Below, one piece after another: positions 45,966 through 57,700 of a DNA stretch of 64,000 nt; position 1 is the stretch's first letter, and every line of letters starts with the position of its first letter. Source of the DNA: Porphyra umbilicalis (taxonomy: Eukaryota; Rhodophyta; Bangiophyceae; Bangiales; Bangiaceae); assembly GCA_002049455.2 (NCBI GenBank), contig KV918934.1:94949-158948 (forward strand), in the 5' to 3' direction. The position numbers were made by a program, and so were the translations under genes. The notes beneath the pieces were generated by a model. It did no database searches and was not told the origin of the DNA. It saw nothing but the letters and a program-made list of their open reading frames with translations.

Positions 45966-45969
45966 TATC

Positions 45970-47039
45970 AAGAAGCGAGACGGACATCGACGGCCGCGAC
46001 ACGACTGTGCCTTGTTGTTATGTTCTACCTCTTTCGCAGATGAACAAGAAACTCAGGGGCATTCTCCCTATGTGTTTTTTTCTTACATGGCGCTTGTTGG
46101 CGCTTCTCTACTGCCAGATAGCTCCTCAAGAGCATGCAGGTTGCGAGCCATCCCCAGTAGTACTGATTGGAGAGAATGAAATGAGGTTAGTCTTAGTATT
46201 CTGCGGTGCCCCAGTGCAGCTTAGGGTGCTCCCCCCTGCCCCTACCTCAAGAAAAAAAAGTCACACGACATCTTTCCATCCATCCGTCCATCCCCTCAGC
46301 CGGTGATGGAAGCTCCGCGCACCAGCTGGTCATCCCTGCAGGGATAGCTATTCAATACATGCATGAACCCCAGGCCGAAGCATCATGCTTCGGCGGTCAT
46401 GATGACCGCCACGCGGCGTTCAAGCGGTGCCGCTGTGGCTGCCTACGTTGGAGCCCGTAACCTGCGCGAAAGTGGCGCTGCTGAGGCCTGCTAATCGTGT
46501 CATATGTAGCTCGGGGTGTGCGCCTTTCCTTTGCTTGATCCATTACTGGAGCTGGGCTGGTCGTTGAGAAGATCACGCGTCATCTCCCACACGCAATTCA
46601 CCGACAAACCCTGAAAGCTGTTGCACCTTTCGAATCTGATTGGCCACTACTGCTATGGAAGTCGTTGAGTATGGAACTGTCTACGTCTTGTCTTTTGGGA
46701 CGCGCGAGGTGCTGGTCGAGCGCAGGCCAAGGCGCAGGTGGACGTATCCTATGGCCAGTCTCTGGATGGCCTCTGGGCGCCTGCGCGTCGCGCATCCGCT
46801 CTCGCTGAGTTTGCCATCACCGAGCGGCCGGGCCGAGCAGGCACCGCGCCCGGTTCGCGGCCTGGACGGCATCCTTTATTTGCCCCACCGCTCGCTCCCG
46901 TGGCCGCCCCGTCCTTCCGCTCCCCACACACCTCCACCCCGCACCTCCACCCCCACCATTCTACCCGGCACATTACCCGCCTTGCCTCTCAGCCCGCCTT
47001 GCCGACTTTGGTCGTGCCCCCCCCCCTCCCCCCCACACC
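45970..47039. other. Spacer and GST upstream region
   Basis: Less GC-rich spacer to about 46640, then GC- and C-rich sequence up to the GST start. The only notable structure is the palindrome cluster at 46321-46410. The C-rich stretch ending at 47039 is probably the GST 5' UTR. Confidence 0.5.
46321..46410. repeat. Cluster of perfect palindromes
   Basis: Within 90 bases: ACCAGCTGGT (46321-46330), ATCCCTGCAGGGAT (46332-46345), GCCGAAGCA-TCA-TGCTTCGGC (46374-46394) and the overlapping GGCGGTCATGATGACCGCC (46392-46410). A short CATGCATG lies between. No adjacent gene is obvious. Confidence 0.85.
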
Positions 47040-47666
47040 ATGAAGCTGCTCTACTTTGCCGGCTTCCGCGGCCGCGCCGAGCCGATCCGCCTCGCCCTCC
47101 ACGCCGGCGGCGTCGACTTCACGGACGAGCGCTTTGCCCAATCCGAGTGGCCGTCGATCAAGCCGACGACGCCCCGTGGGGCGGTGCCGACGCTGACGCT
47201 CGACGACGGCACCGTCCTCACCGAGTCCCTCGCGCTGTTGCGGTACGCGGGGAAGCTCGGCACCCCGCGGCTGTACCCGGAAGACGCGGTGGCGGCAGCC
47301 AAAGTGGACGAGGCCATTGACATTCTGTCGGACTTAAACAGGACCATTGGCGCCACGCTTAAGCTGCCCAAGGAGGAGACGCTTGCCAAGCGCGAGGCGA
47401 TGCTCGCTGAGGGGGGGGACCTGACCAAGCTGCTCAAGTACGTGGACGGGATGGCGACGGCTAACGGGAGCGGCTTTCTCGTCGGCGACAGCCTGACGAT
47501 TGCCGACTGTGCGCTCAGTACGCCGTGCTTTTGGCTGACGTCGGGCGTGCTCGACGGGGTGCCCAAGAATTGTCTGGACAAGTATGAGGGCATCATGAAG
47601 GTGTGCAAGACGGTGTCGGAGGTGCCCGCCATCAAGAAGTACGAGACGCTTCAGTACCCAGAGTAG
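47040..47666 (+). CDS. Glutathione S-transferase, sigma-like
   Basis: 208 residues, uninterrupted. The N-terminal thioredoxin-fold domain starts MKLLYFAGFRGRAEPIRLAL, with the Tyr (YF) used by sigma-type enzymes to activate glutathione and GRAEPIR typical of that group. PTLTLDDGTVLTESLALLRYAG holds the TES glutathione contact. The all-helical C-terminal domain carries the GDSLTIADCAL N-cap motif. The length is normal for a cytosolic GST. The ATG follows a C-rich leader, and TAG follows YPE. A cytosolic role in conjugating electrophiles or reducing peroxides is inferred from the family. This is the cleanest intact gene in the window. Confidence 0.95.
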   Translation: MKLLYFAGFRGRAEPIRLALHAGGVDFTDERFAQSEWPSIKPTTPRGAVPTLTLDDGTVLTESLALLRYAGKLGTPRLYPEDAVAAAKVDEAIDILSDLNRTIGATLKLPKEETLAKREAMLAEGGDLTKLLKYVDGMATANGSGFLVGDSLTIADCALSTPCFWLTSGVLDGVPKNCLDKYEGIMKVCKTVSEVPAIKKYETLQYPE

Positions 47667-48930
47667 GTGCTCACGGACCGACGGTGGCTTCTGGGGAGTC
47701 GATGACCATGGTTGCTGTTGCCCGGGCGTGTTGTATAGACGAGGGGGGTGTCATGTGTCTGTGTTTGTTGTAGCGTGTGGGCATGTGCTCAGATCGGGCC
47801 AAGTGCCACCACGAAACATTCCAACAGTGTATCCGATGTAGACCTGACGCGTAAGAATACATGTCGTGCGCCCAAACCCTTTGCAAGGTCGACGACGTTG
47901 GTGCTCTCGTACCTCTCTCCGGTGTGCATGCACACGGCAGTACTTTTTACTTGACTAGCCTCTACCGATTCCGCATTGGATGTGTTGTTCAGCTCCCGCA
48001 GGACAGCAGTAATACAACGTTTCTACCTCCTCTGCTGGGCGTCAATCCCCGCGGCCACCACCGCACGCTGCCTGCATGATAGGCGCAGGCGGTGCAAAGC
48101 CTACCGCTGCGGTGAGCAGGACGGGGGCGATACGGTCACAGCCCGCGGTTGGTCGGCGATGGGCGTGGCGGGCGCGTCGCCCCACGCGGTCCCGTCCCCG
48201 TGGAGCTTTGTTTGCGCGGCCACGGGGCCACCGCCGCCTGTTTTCTCGTCTTTCGCGCCCGCCGCGAGGCAGCGTCTCGCTCAAAGCACACGAGGGGCTC
48301 GAGCTTTGCACCAAGGGCAACGGCCTGAGTGGCTGCTGTTTTTTTTTTTTTTCTGGCGTCCAACCGTGCTCCATGACGTGCTCCTGGGTCCCCCACCGCG
48401 GTCACGCACCGAGTCCACCGCGCTCTCTACACAGCTTGCGCCACACTGACGGACGCACGTCCGCCAGCGTTCCGCGCGCAAAGCCTGATGCGGCAAAGCA
48501 GCTCTTAGATGCGCATTCGCTTATACTGCAGCAACACTACACCTCTACACACCGGCTGCAAAAGAAGGAATAGAGCACAAGCCCGGTTGGCATCGTTTAG
48601 GGTGAAGGAAGAAAAAAAAAAAAAGTACTGAGACAAAACGTGGTGAGGGAGCACCGCCCGACGCGGTCGGCTGCGCGCCCCGTCAACCCCCCAAAAAGAA
48701 AAAATGATGTCACACCTCTGGAAGAACAGCTCGAGCGCACCCGAAAAAGAAGAACGACGCACACAAAAAAAAGACAAACGCGTGCAGTAAGACACCAGGC
48801 GAAAAAAGGAAAGGAATAGAGTCGGGGATCCCTCGGCTGGGAAGAGGGGGTGGACACCGCGCCCGGCCGCGCCTTGAAAAATGTGCACGGCATGCGTCGG
48901 CCGGTCGTCTGCCCGCCCGCCAACGGCCAC
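47667..48930. other. Spacer between GST and the DnaJ-type gene
   Basis: Less GC-rich to about 48060. Holds a T run near 48340 and A runs near 48612 and 48765. No gene seen. Confidence 0.5.
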
Positions 48931-48933
48931 GTG

Positions 48934-49469
48934 TCAGTAGGCGTGGCCGTACGACCCCGTGCCGCTGCCGCGGCACTTGACGCACCGCATCTCGGTGGTG
49001 CCCTTGCAGCAGCTACACTGCACGGGCACCGTCGTTGGTTGCGGGACGGGCTCCCCCGCGAGCGCATTGTCGATATCTTGCGTCAGCTCCGCCCACGACT
49101 TGAGCACCGTCTCGGTGCGGGTGCCGGTGCCCTTGCACCACGTGCACTTGGCGCGGCCCGAGCCGGCACACCACAAGCACCCCGTCCGCCCATCCTTGGG
49201 CGCCCCGTCCGCGTGCACGTTGGTCGGCACGAGCGTCAGCAGCAGCTGCCGCTCGAGGCGACCCCGCGCGCTGTCCGCGTCGGACGGGTGGCCGCCCTCC
49301 CCGCCGTCCGAGGAGGGGGGGGGGTGGGCAGCCCCGCCCCCATGCGCACGGTCGACGCGGGTGCCCGCCGCGGCGCCGCCCGCCGCGCGCACGTGCGGGC
49401 GGCGGGGACGGGCGCGCCGAGGCGCGCGGCGGCCCCTGTGGACGGCACAAAGGTGGGCGTCGACGCCAT
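48934..49469 (-). CDS. Plastid-type DnaJ zinc-finger protein (BSD2-like), one frameshift
   Basis: Starts at ATG 49469 with a leader like a chloroplast transit peptide (MASTPTFVPSTGAAARLG..., rich in Ala/Arg/Ser, few acids). The frame changes at the C/G run near 49318. The C-terminal half is a full DnaJ-type zinc finger with four CxxC motifs: CLWCAGSGRAKC, CTWCKGTGTRTE, CSCCKGTTEMRC, CVKCRGSG. There is no J domain. Small plastid proteins of this kind (BSD2, PSA2, LQY1 families) act as folding or assembly factors for Rubisco or the photosystems. Which one this is cannot be told. About 178 residues once the frame is corrected. The end is TGA at 48934. Confidence 0.83.
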
Positions 49470-49499
49470 CGTCGACGGGTAGGGGGGTGGGGCGTGGCG

Positions 49500-50853
49500 C
49501 TAGGAAGGCACAACACAAACAAGCTGGTAGGGGAGTGTGGGGAGGAAGGGGTGACGATCGGGAAGAGAAAAAGGGGGGGGGGGGGGACACGCGGAGGAGA
49601 TAAGGCGACGAGTCGTCACTGCCAGCGAGGGGCGCGGCGCACAACGACCACGACGGCGAGCAATGAATGCAATGCCAATGGCCGTCAACGGTGCCGGGCG
49701 GTGTGCGGGCGGCCTCGGCGGGGTGCCGTCGTCCTCTTGTACGCGGGCCGGCAGTCCCCCCCCCCCCCCTGGCTGCAAATGGCAGTGTCCACGGCCCCCA
49801 CCGGCCGATTGGACGCAGCCGCGCGCCGCCGCCACCGTCGCGGCGCCGTCCCACACGCCGGCGCGGCGGTGCGAGGGAGGCCACCGACTGCGGGAGGGCC
49901 CGCCGAGAGCCCCCCCAGCGGCAACGCCGACGCACGCAGTGTGGAAGCATGCGGGCGCCAGCGCCATTGGCTGCGGCGGGGGGTGGCGGCGCATTGCGTC
50001 GCTGGTGCGGCGGCCGAGGAGCCACGCGGACGGCCGTGGCAGCCGCCGCGGGGGGGGAGTGGCGGAAAAAAGGAGGCTACTGCGCCGAGCTGGTCGCCCG
50101 GCTGGGCACCACCGCGGCCGTCAGCTGACGTCCGCAGCAGACGGGGAGGCGCGCGCGCCTCGGCCGGCCCAGTGGCCGTGCACCTCTTCTTGGAGCGCTG
50201 CACACGGGGGCGACAGAGGCACCTTCCACTGCTGCGCGCGACGCCGTCGCGCGCAGTGGGCGGTGGACGTTGTTGGCCCACGGTGGGGGTGACCAGAACC
50301 GCTGATTGGCCCAATGCAATTCTTGGACAAGAATTTGGACACCTTGGACGGGGTTGGCGCGACTCTGTCGGGCACCCCCCGCCGCGCGCCCACGCAAGGC
50401 GCTGTTGCGCATGTGCAGAATGAATCCAACCGCACCATGCTCAGTGTGGACTCACAGCTTGTGTCAGCGTCGAGGGTCCAAAACAATGGGAACGTTTGCA
50501 AGAAGCTGGGGAAAATTGCAGAGATAAAGCCCTGTCATCAAATGTAGTTGTCCTCGTTGCCAGCAATACCCGTGCAATCGACTTGGTCACTGACTCGCGC
50601 CTCGCTGCTTGGCGCGCTCCCCTTCGTGGTCCCACCGGCGGCAGCCCGCGCACGGCGCGCACGCGTGGGCGGTGCGCGGTCCCCTCGAGCCCCCTTCCCC
50701 ACCCTGCCCACTTGGTGGCGCCGTCTGTCACAACGACGTCCCGTGTTGCCTTTTTTCCCTGCTCGTCCTTTTGTTTCCTCGCTTTTTTTTTTTTTTTGCT
50801 GCTTTCCCTTCCCGCCCGCCCTCGCCCGCGGACCGGGCGGGGCACCCCCGCCC
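49500..50853. other. GC-rich spacer upstream of the SWC4 gene
   Basis: Contains G runs (about 49574) and C runs (about 49757), a less GC-rich stretch at 50290-50590 and a T run near 50785 before the SWC4 start. No gene seen. Confidence 0.5.
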
Positions 50854-51490
50854 ATGGCGGACGCGGGCCCCCCCCCGGCGCCCCCCCCCCCCCCCTCCCC
50901 CCCCCCCCCCGTGGCACCGGGCGCAGCGCCGCGCCCCCCGGCGGCGGCCCTTGCCCCGCCCGCCGCAACGCCTGTGGCCACCCCCGTGGCCGCCCCCGCC
51001 GTGGCGGCGGCGGCGGCGGCCCCCCCCCCCCGCCCGCCGTCCGACCGCCCGGCGGCGCCGCGCCCGCGCCACGGGCGGCGGTCGCCGCCGCCGCCGCCGC
51101 CACCACCCCCGCCGCCGCCCCCGCCGCGCCGGCCGCCGCCCCACCGGCAGTGGCGGCCGGCGGCGGCGGCGGCGGCGGCGGGCGCCCCCCGTTGGCGGCG
51201 GTGGCGGCGCCCGCCGCGCCGCCGCCGCCGCCGCCGCCGCCACCCCCACCCCCACCCCCACCCCCCACGGCGGCCGCCGCCGCGGCGGCGCGCCCGCGGG
51301 CGCCCCTGCTTTCCCACCGCGACGCGGTGACGCGGGAGCGCTTCCTCCTCACGGGGGGGGTGACGCCCCCGTCGCTGCCCCCAACCGTCCCCGTGGTCGT
51401 GCCGCGCCTCGGTCCGCCCGCGGCGGCGGTCGCGACCGCCGCGGCGGCCGCCACGCCGCCCGCCGCGCCGCCGTCTGCTGCCGCCGCCGC

Positions 51491-51535
<45 letters not shown>

Positions 51536-51874
51536 TGTGCCGAGTGTCCCACCCGCCGCTGCCGGCGCGGCGGCGGCGGCCGCGGCCGCCGCCGCTGCCA
51601 CGGGCGCCCCCCCCCCCCCCCCGCCCGCACCGTCACGTGGACGCACGCGGCCGTGCGTTTCCCCCCCCCCGCCTCCCCCGCGGGCCTGCACCACTGGGTG
51701 CGCTCGACCGCCGCGGCGGAGGCGTCCCGCTTTGCGCGGTACGTCAAGCCCCTCTCCATGGTCACCTACACGGACGCCGAGTGGGGGGCGTGGCTGGCGC
51801 CGCTGCAGCCCCTCCCGCCCATGCCCATCAACGCGCCCGACACGGGCGGCGGCAGTGGCGGGGGCGGCGGCGGG

Positions 51875-51915
<41 letters not shown>

Positions 51916-52326
51916 GGGTGGCGGCGGCGCGGCGGCGGGGGCGCCCCCCCCCCCGGCCGCCGCTCGGTCGGCCTCGGCGGGGGCGTGTGCGTCCTCGGCG
52001 TGTCGCCCGTGCCCGGCGCGCCGCCCGCCGGGCGCCCGACAGCGGGCGTGCCGCCCGTGCGCCCGTGGTCCCGCGACGAAACGGACGACCTGTGGCGCCT
52101 GTGCCGCGCCTTTGACCTCCGGTGGGTGGTCGTCGCGGACCGCTGGGACGCGGGGCGGTGGGGCGACCGCTCCGTGGACGAGCTCAAGGACCGCTACTAC
52201 GCCGTCGCGCGGCGGGTGGTGGAAGGGCGCGCCCGCGCGGCGGTGGTGGCGGGCGCGGGCGCGGCGGCCGCCGCCGCCGCCGCCGTGGCGGGCCCGACGG
52301 GCGGCGGCGGCGGCACCGCCGGCGCG

Positions 52327-52364
<38 letters not shown>

Positions 52365-53338
52365 GGCGGTGCCCGGCGGGCCCGTTGGCGGCCTGTCGGG
52401 CGGCGCCCTCGCCGCCGCCGTGACGGGGTGCGCGCCGGGGGTGCCCCCCCCCCGGGGGGCGGGGTGGCCCTCCAAAAACACTGCCACGCGCTCGTCAACA
52501 ACCCCTACGACTATGAGTATGAGTGTATGCGCAAGGCGCAGCTGGCGGCGGCGGCGGCGGTGCCCAAAGCGACCCTCCGCGACGAGGAGGAGGTTGTTCG
52601 GGAGGCGCGGCGGATTGAGATGGCGCGCAAGCGCGTCGCCAAGGAGCGCGCGCGGGTGGCCAAGCTGGCGGGCGCCCCGCCGCCGGCGGTGCAGCGGCTC
52701 GGCCTCGGGGGGGGGCGCCCGCCGGGGGGGGCGCGTCGCCGACGGCGGGTGGCGGCGCCGCCGGCGCCGCCGGCGCCGCCGCCGGCGCCGGCGCCGCCGC
52801 CACTGGCGGCGCCGCCGGCGGCTCGGCGGCGGGCGCCGGCGCCGGCGCCGGCGGCGCCGCGCGCGGGCGGGAGCGCCTCCTCGGCCGCCCGCCCGCGCCG
52901 CTCTTCCCCGCCCGCCGCGTGGCGCCCGGCGCCTATGCGCGCTCCCGCGCCATCTACGCGCCGTCGGCGCCGTCGGCGCGGCTCGCCAAGCGCGTCGACG
53001 CGGCGCTGGAGGAGCTCGGCGTGGGCGGGCGCGTGACGCCGACGCCGACGGTCGTGGACGCGTACGACTTGCTGCGGGGCGCCGTCGCGCGCCTCGTCGA
53101 GCTCTCCCGCCTCGTCACGCGCAAGGAGGAGGAAGTGGGGGGGGTGCGCGCCGCCGTGGAGCGCGCGCGCGCGGCGGCGCGGGAGGCGGGGGTGCGGCCG
53201 CCGCCTGGGGGGGGGGGGGGGGGGGGGGGCAGACGCACCCGCCGTGCCGGGTCGGGGGGAGGGTCGGGGGGCGGGGTGAAGCGCCGGCGAAGCGAGGGGG
53301 GGGAGCCGGAGGGGGTGGCCATGGTCACTGACGGCTGA
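50854..53338 (+). CDS. SWC4/DMAP1 homologue, frameshifted at G/C runs
   Basis: Subunit of the SWR1/SRCAP and NuA4/TIP60 chromatin complexes. Conserved blocks appear in order but in different frames: HRDAVTRERFLLTGG near 51320, then FARYVKPLSMVTYTDAEW near 51735, the SANT domain WSRDETDDLWRLCRAFDLRW...RWGDRSVDELKDRYY (52070-52200), NNPYDYEYECMRKAQL (52500), a charged coiled coil (EARRIEMARKRVAKERARV) and the C-terminal domain (RLAKRVDAALEELGV...LARLVELSRL region, about 52975-53120). Shifts fall in G/C-rich low-complexity linkers (near 51620-51660, 51900-51950, 52445-52460 and 52700-52750). Large poly-Ala, poly-Pro and poly-Gly linkers make it longer than relatives. Start ATG 50854; stop TGA at 53336-53338. 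The shifts look like homopolymer artefacts, so I treat it as a gene. Confidence 0.9.
53208..53229 (+). repeat. Long G homopolymer in the SWC4 3' end
   Basis: About 20 uninterrupted G residues encoding Gly in the C-terminal tail. Exact length is doubtful. Confidence 0.8.
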
Positions 53339-54670
53339 GCGCCGCCGGGTGGCGGCCGCCACCTCGCTTGTGTTTCTTGCACGTGTCTGTCGTGTATTGG
53401 TTCTTGGGGTGCTCTCTTGTGCACTCTTGTCTGACGTTGGCGCCGCCGCGTCTCCTTCCTCGCAGCCTGCCCCACCGACCACGGCTGGCTGATCCGGGTC
53501 GGGGTGTCTGGAGATGAATGGCTGGCGGACGCCTGCTGGGCTTCTACATCGCTGCCATATCGGAATAAGTACAGCGCCTGGTTGGCTCTGCTCCTTTGCA
53601 GAAGGTCACGATGGTTGGCATCCTTTGGCCCCAACGTACGTCAGTTGGCGCCTCGCGAGACCAGCATGACAAGCAGAGGGCGCACTCGATGTCCTAGAGG
53701 TGTACGGGCAGTTGCTTTCTTTCGGTGCGGCACGTTGCATGCTTCCTTGTCGTTCACTGCATTTGATGTTTTTGTGTCTCTCCCCTCCGTGTCTGCTTCC
53801 CTGCGATTCAGAGTGGAAGTATCGCCGCGGCACCAGTCATCTTGTCGGCCGCGGCGCCGGGCGCAGCCACTTTGGCCACGCGGCCGCGGGCCGGACCAGG
53901 TTGGCCGGGACCGTCGGTCCGCCCAGCCCCACGTGGCCCGACGCAATTGCGTCTTGCGCAAGGGAGATTGGGTGCACGGGGCCACCGGTGTGCAGACCGG
54001 CCGTCAGCGCAGCACCTCCAAGAAATCCACCAACGGAGCCACCACATGGCCCCAAGACACGAGCCCGGGCCGGCGCGGAGCAGGCGCAGCTCTCCGGTCA
54101 GAGTTTCGCGGCCGGGACTCCGCAGGCCATGCCCGCAGGCAGCCTGCCAGCACGGATCCACAGGGCAAGCCCCCCCCAATTCCAAGCGTCTCACGAGGGG
54201 GGCCCGTGCTGATCCGGTGGGGGGGGGGGGCCTTGAGCTGCCACCCCCGTCTGGTGCTCCCCCACCGGCGCGACACCGACCCCACCCGCCCCCTCAGACA
54301 CGACCAGTGGCCTCGGAAGCACAGGTGCATCCACGTCGGGTGGCCCTCGTCGCGCCGCCGGGCCACCCGCGCCGCCGCGACGGGGTGCCCCCACCAGCAG
54401 TGTCGCCGACCGGCTGCGCTGCGCACCGTCCGCCGCCGCCAGCGCGTCGCAGCGGGCCCCGGCGGTCGTCGTCCCGCGGACGGACGCTGTGCGCCGGCGG
54501 GTGCGTACGTGCGCGTCTGACGGCGCCGTCTGCGCGACGGTGTTTTGCCGTTACGCCGAGGACGGGGTGTGTGTGTTTGCAACCTTTCCTCCGCTCCCCC
54601 ACGTCGTACAGATTCTTTTTCGGACCTCCGCGCCTGACCCTTTGGTGCCCGTTGGCTCCTCCTCCGTCAT

Positions 54671-54671
<1 letters not shown>
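53339..54671. other. Spacer upstream of the RS/RGG gene
   Basis: Mixed composition. The + frame that leads into the next gene is open from 54489, but the first ATG consistent with a normal leader is 54738. No other gene seen. Confidence 0.5.

Positions 54672-54714
<43 letters not shown>
54672..54714 (+). repeat. 43-nt poly-C tract just before a start codon
   Basis: An uninterrupted C run ending 23 bases before ATG 54738. It would lie in the 5' UTR or core promoter of the next gene. Confidence 0.9.
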
Positions 54715-54737
54715 TTCATCTCGCTGTTTCCTCTACG

Positions 54738-57700
54738 ATGTCGCCTCACAACACCGCCGAGGCGGCCCCGTTGTACGGCTCAGAGTGCGGCTCGGCCACA
54801 GCCGCCGTCGGCCGTCGCAAACGCAAGCCGGCCGCGACGATGGCCGGTGCTGCCGCTGGCGGTCTCGCCGCCGCCCCTGCAAGGGCCCCCGCTCCGAGCC
54901 CGCTCTCCCCCCCCGCTGCCGCCTCCACGGCTTCCACCTCCACGGTGCGCTCCCCCCGGCGTGGCCGCAAGCGCCGTCGCCCCGCCGCTCCCCCCCCTGA
55001 GCCCGGCCTCGCTGCCGTCGCCGGCGGCGGGGTCTATGGCGCCGGCTCGTCGTCGCCCGCCGTTGCGATCGGCCGCCCCAGCCGGCTGCAGGCCCCGTGG
55101 GCGGCCAAGCCGCCGCCACCGCCACCGTCGCCCAAAGCACCGGTCGCGTTGGACGGCAGCGACGAGTCGTCGGGCGTGGCGTTTGTGCCCCAGCCGGCGT
55201 CGGCGAAGGAGCAACCCGTGCCCGTCATCGACTTGACCGGCGACGCGCCGCCCGACAACGCGCCGCAGCGGCGGGTGCGTCGATGCGAGCGGACGGTAGC
55301 GGCGACGGCGGCAGCGGCGGTGGTGGCGGCGGCGGCGTCTGTGGCGCGGCAGCAGGAGTTGGTGTTTGGGTGGCGGGCCTCGGGGGCGGGCGTGGGTGGT
55401 GCGGGCGCCGCCGGGGATGCCGCAGCGGGTGGTGACGCGTCTGAGGCCTCGGTGGAGATTCTCGATGCGGGCAGCGCACCGGGCGCTGGTGAGGAGCTGC
55501 CACGCTGCCCGTCTGTCGCCCTCGTTGACCCGGCACCAAGCGCGGCAGCGGCACAGAAGGTTGTCGTCGGCTCGGCGGCGGGGCAGGGCGCCACCGCCGC
55601 TACCACCGCCGCCGCCGCCATGGCCACCGCCGCGGCCAACGGCTTTGCCGAGGGACCGGCTGACGCTGCAGCGGCGTCCGCTACACCCGTCGCTTCGATC
55701 GTGGTGCCTCCAGCGGTGTCATCGGTGGCGGCTCCTGGGACGGTGGCGCTTGCGGCTGCGGGGGCGGAAACACCACCCCCACCGCGGGAACCAACCGAAT
55801 CGGGGGGGGGCAGTGCGAGTCCTGGCCCCAGTGATGCGACTGCTGCGACTGCTGTTGGTGATGCCACCGCCGCCCATGGCGCCGATGCATTGTCTTCCAC
55901 CACGGAAGAGGTTGTTGCCGCTGGGAACGTGGCGGCCGTTGAGGACGACGTCGATGTGGAGCATGTGCCCCCATCTTCACCGTATCCCCGCGACCCCTCT
56001 TCATGTCACATCGCCGCGTTGGCTGCCGGCGCAGCAGCGGAGATAGCAGCTGACGCGGCGGTCTCACGGCAGGTGCCAGAACTAGTGGCAGCGCGGCACG
56101 TGGCCACCCCCCCCGGCCTCACGGCCGCCGCCGCCACCCTTGCGTCGACGCCGTCGGCAACCGCGGCCGAGGAGGAGGCCCGCCTGCAGGCGGCGACCGC
56201 GGCAGACATTGCGGAAGAAACGGCCGCGGCCGTGGCCAAGGCGAACGCGGACACGGCCGCGGTGGAGGCGGCCGCCAAGGCGGCCGCGATGGCAGAGGTT
56301 GCAGGGACGGTATCGGGCGGTGTGTCCCCAGCGATGGCGGTGACAAGCGGTCCGATGCTACCGTGGGTAGAGGCCGCGGAGGCGCCCGGTGTCGGTCCCG
56401 CCGCCACTCGCAGGGCATCCCCAGCAGTGGCGGCGGCGCCGCCGCCGCCGCCGGTGGCGAGCACATGGCTCACCTCCCCCGTCACCCCCGCGGCCGGCGG
56501 CCGTGGTGGAGCGGCGGCCGGGTCTGTCAACGCTAGCGAACAGCACGGGCAGGGGTTCTCCTCCTCGCTTGTCCGCGCCTTCCCCTTTCGCAGCGATACC
56601 GTTGACATGGGCCCGGTCACACCGTCGCCGTCGACGTCTCGCGAGACTTCCCCCGCCATGTCCCCGCCCTCATCGCGGCCGTCGTCGTCTGCGGCTGGGC
56701 CGCCGACGTCGCCCTCGCCGGCGGCCGTCCGTCGGCGGACGCGTTACGCTTCGCATGCGGCGGCGGTGGCGGCGCCAACGTCACTACCGTCACCAAAGAA
56801 GCGGCCAACGACGCGGGGGCAAACAAAGGCGGCACGGGAGGCGGTGGCAGCAGCTGTGCAAAAGGCAGCAGCAGCGGCGCAAGCGGCGGACGCGAGCCAA
56901 GTGGTGATTGTCGTGGATTCGCCGAGTCCGTCGCCTCCGCCAGTGGCGGCGGCGGCCGCGGTCGCGGCGCCGGCATTCGTGTTGGAGTCGCCACTGTACG
57001 GGCAACCACTACGGTCCGACTCGGAGGAGCCGTCGTCACCCGCTCTGCGGCGTCCGACTGGCCCAGCGCCGCAGCTGCCGGCCGTATTGCCGCCGATGCC
57101 TGAGCCAGAAAGGCCGCCACATGCCGTGCCTCTCTCGTGCTCTGAGTTCGAGCTGCATCACGACCCGCTGCTACCCGTCACCATTCGCCTCTCCCCCCCA
57201 GGCCGTTCCATCCACCTGCCGTCGTCAACACCGGATGGGTCAACCGCAGGGGTGGGCACCATTGATGCTGCTGCTGCTGTGACGTCCTTGGACGCCGCGC
57301 TGCCCGATGATCAGCTGGAAGCTGCAGCCGGCGTGGTCGGTCCGTTGGCAAGCAATGATGCTCTTCCTTGCACTCCCCTCCCACCGGCCGATCCCGGACT
57401 TGAGGTTCTCATCAAGTGGGACTTCGCGGTTGTGTACACAGTTAAGGCCGAGGAGGCCGATGTGTCCACCGAGGTGCTCCAATCGGCGGAAGCGATGGTG
57501 CCTCTGCCTGGCTCGCTTTGGCCAGTGCCCGACCCATCTCGATACGGGACATTGTTCGACGACGGTGCCAAGGCATCAGGGGCGGTCTACCATCGTCAGC
57601 CCCCGACACCGGCACTACCTGTGGCGTCACGGACGCTCGAGGACCACATGGCGACAGGAGGGACAGCAGAGGAGCAGGCGGCGATTGAGTCGACAGAGGA

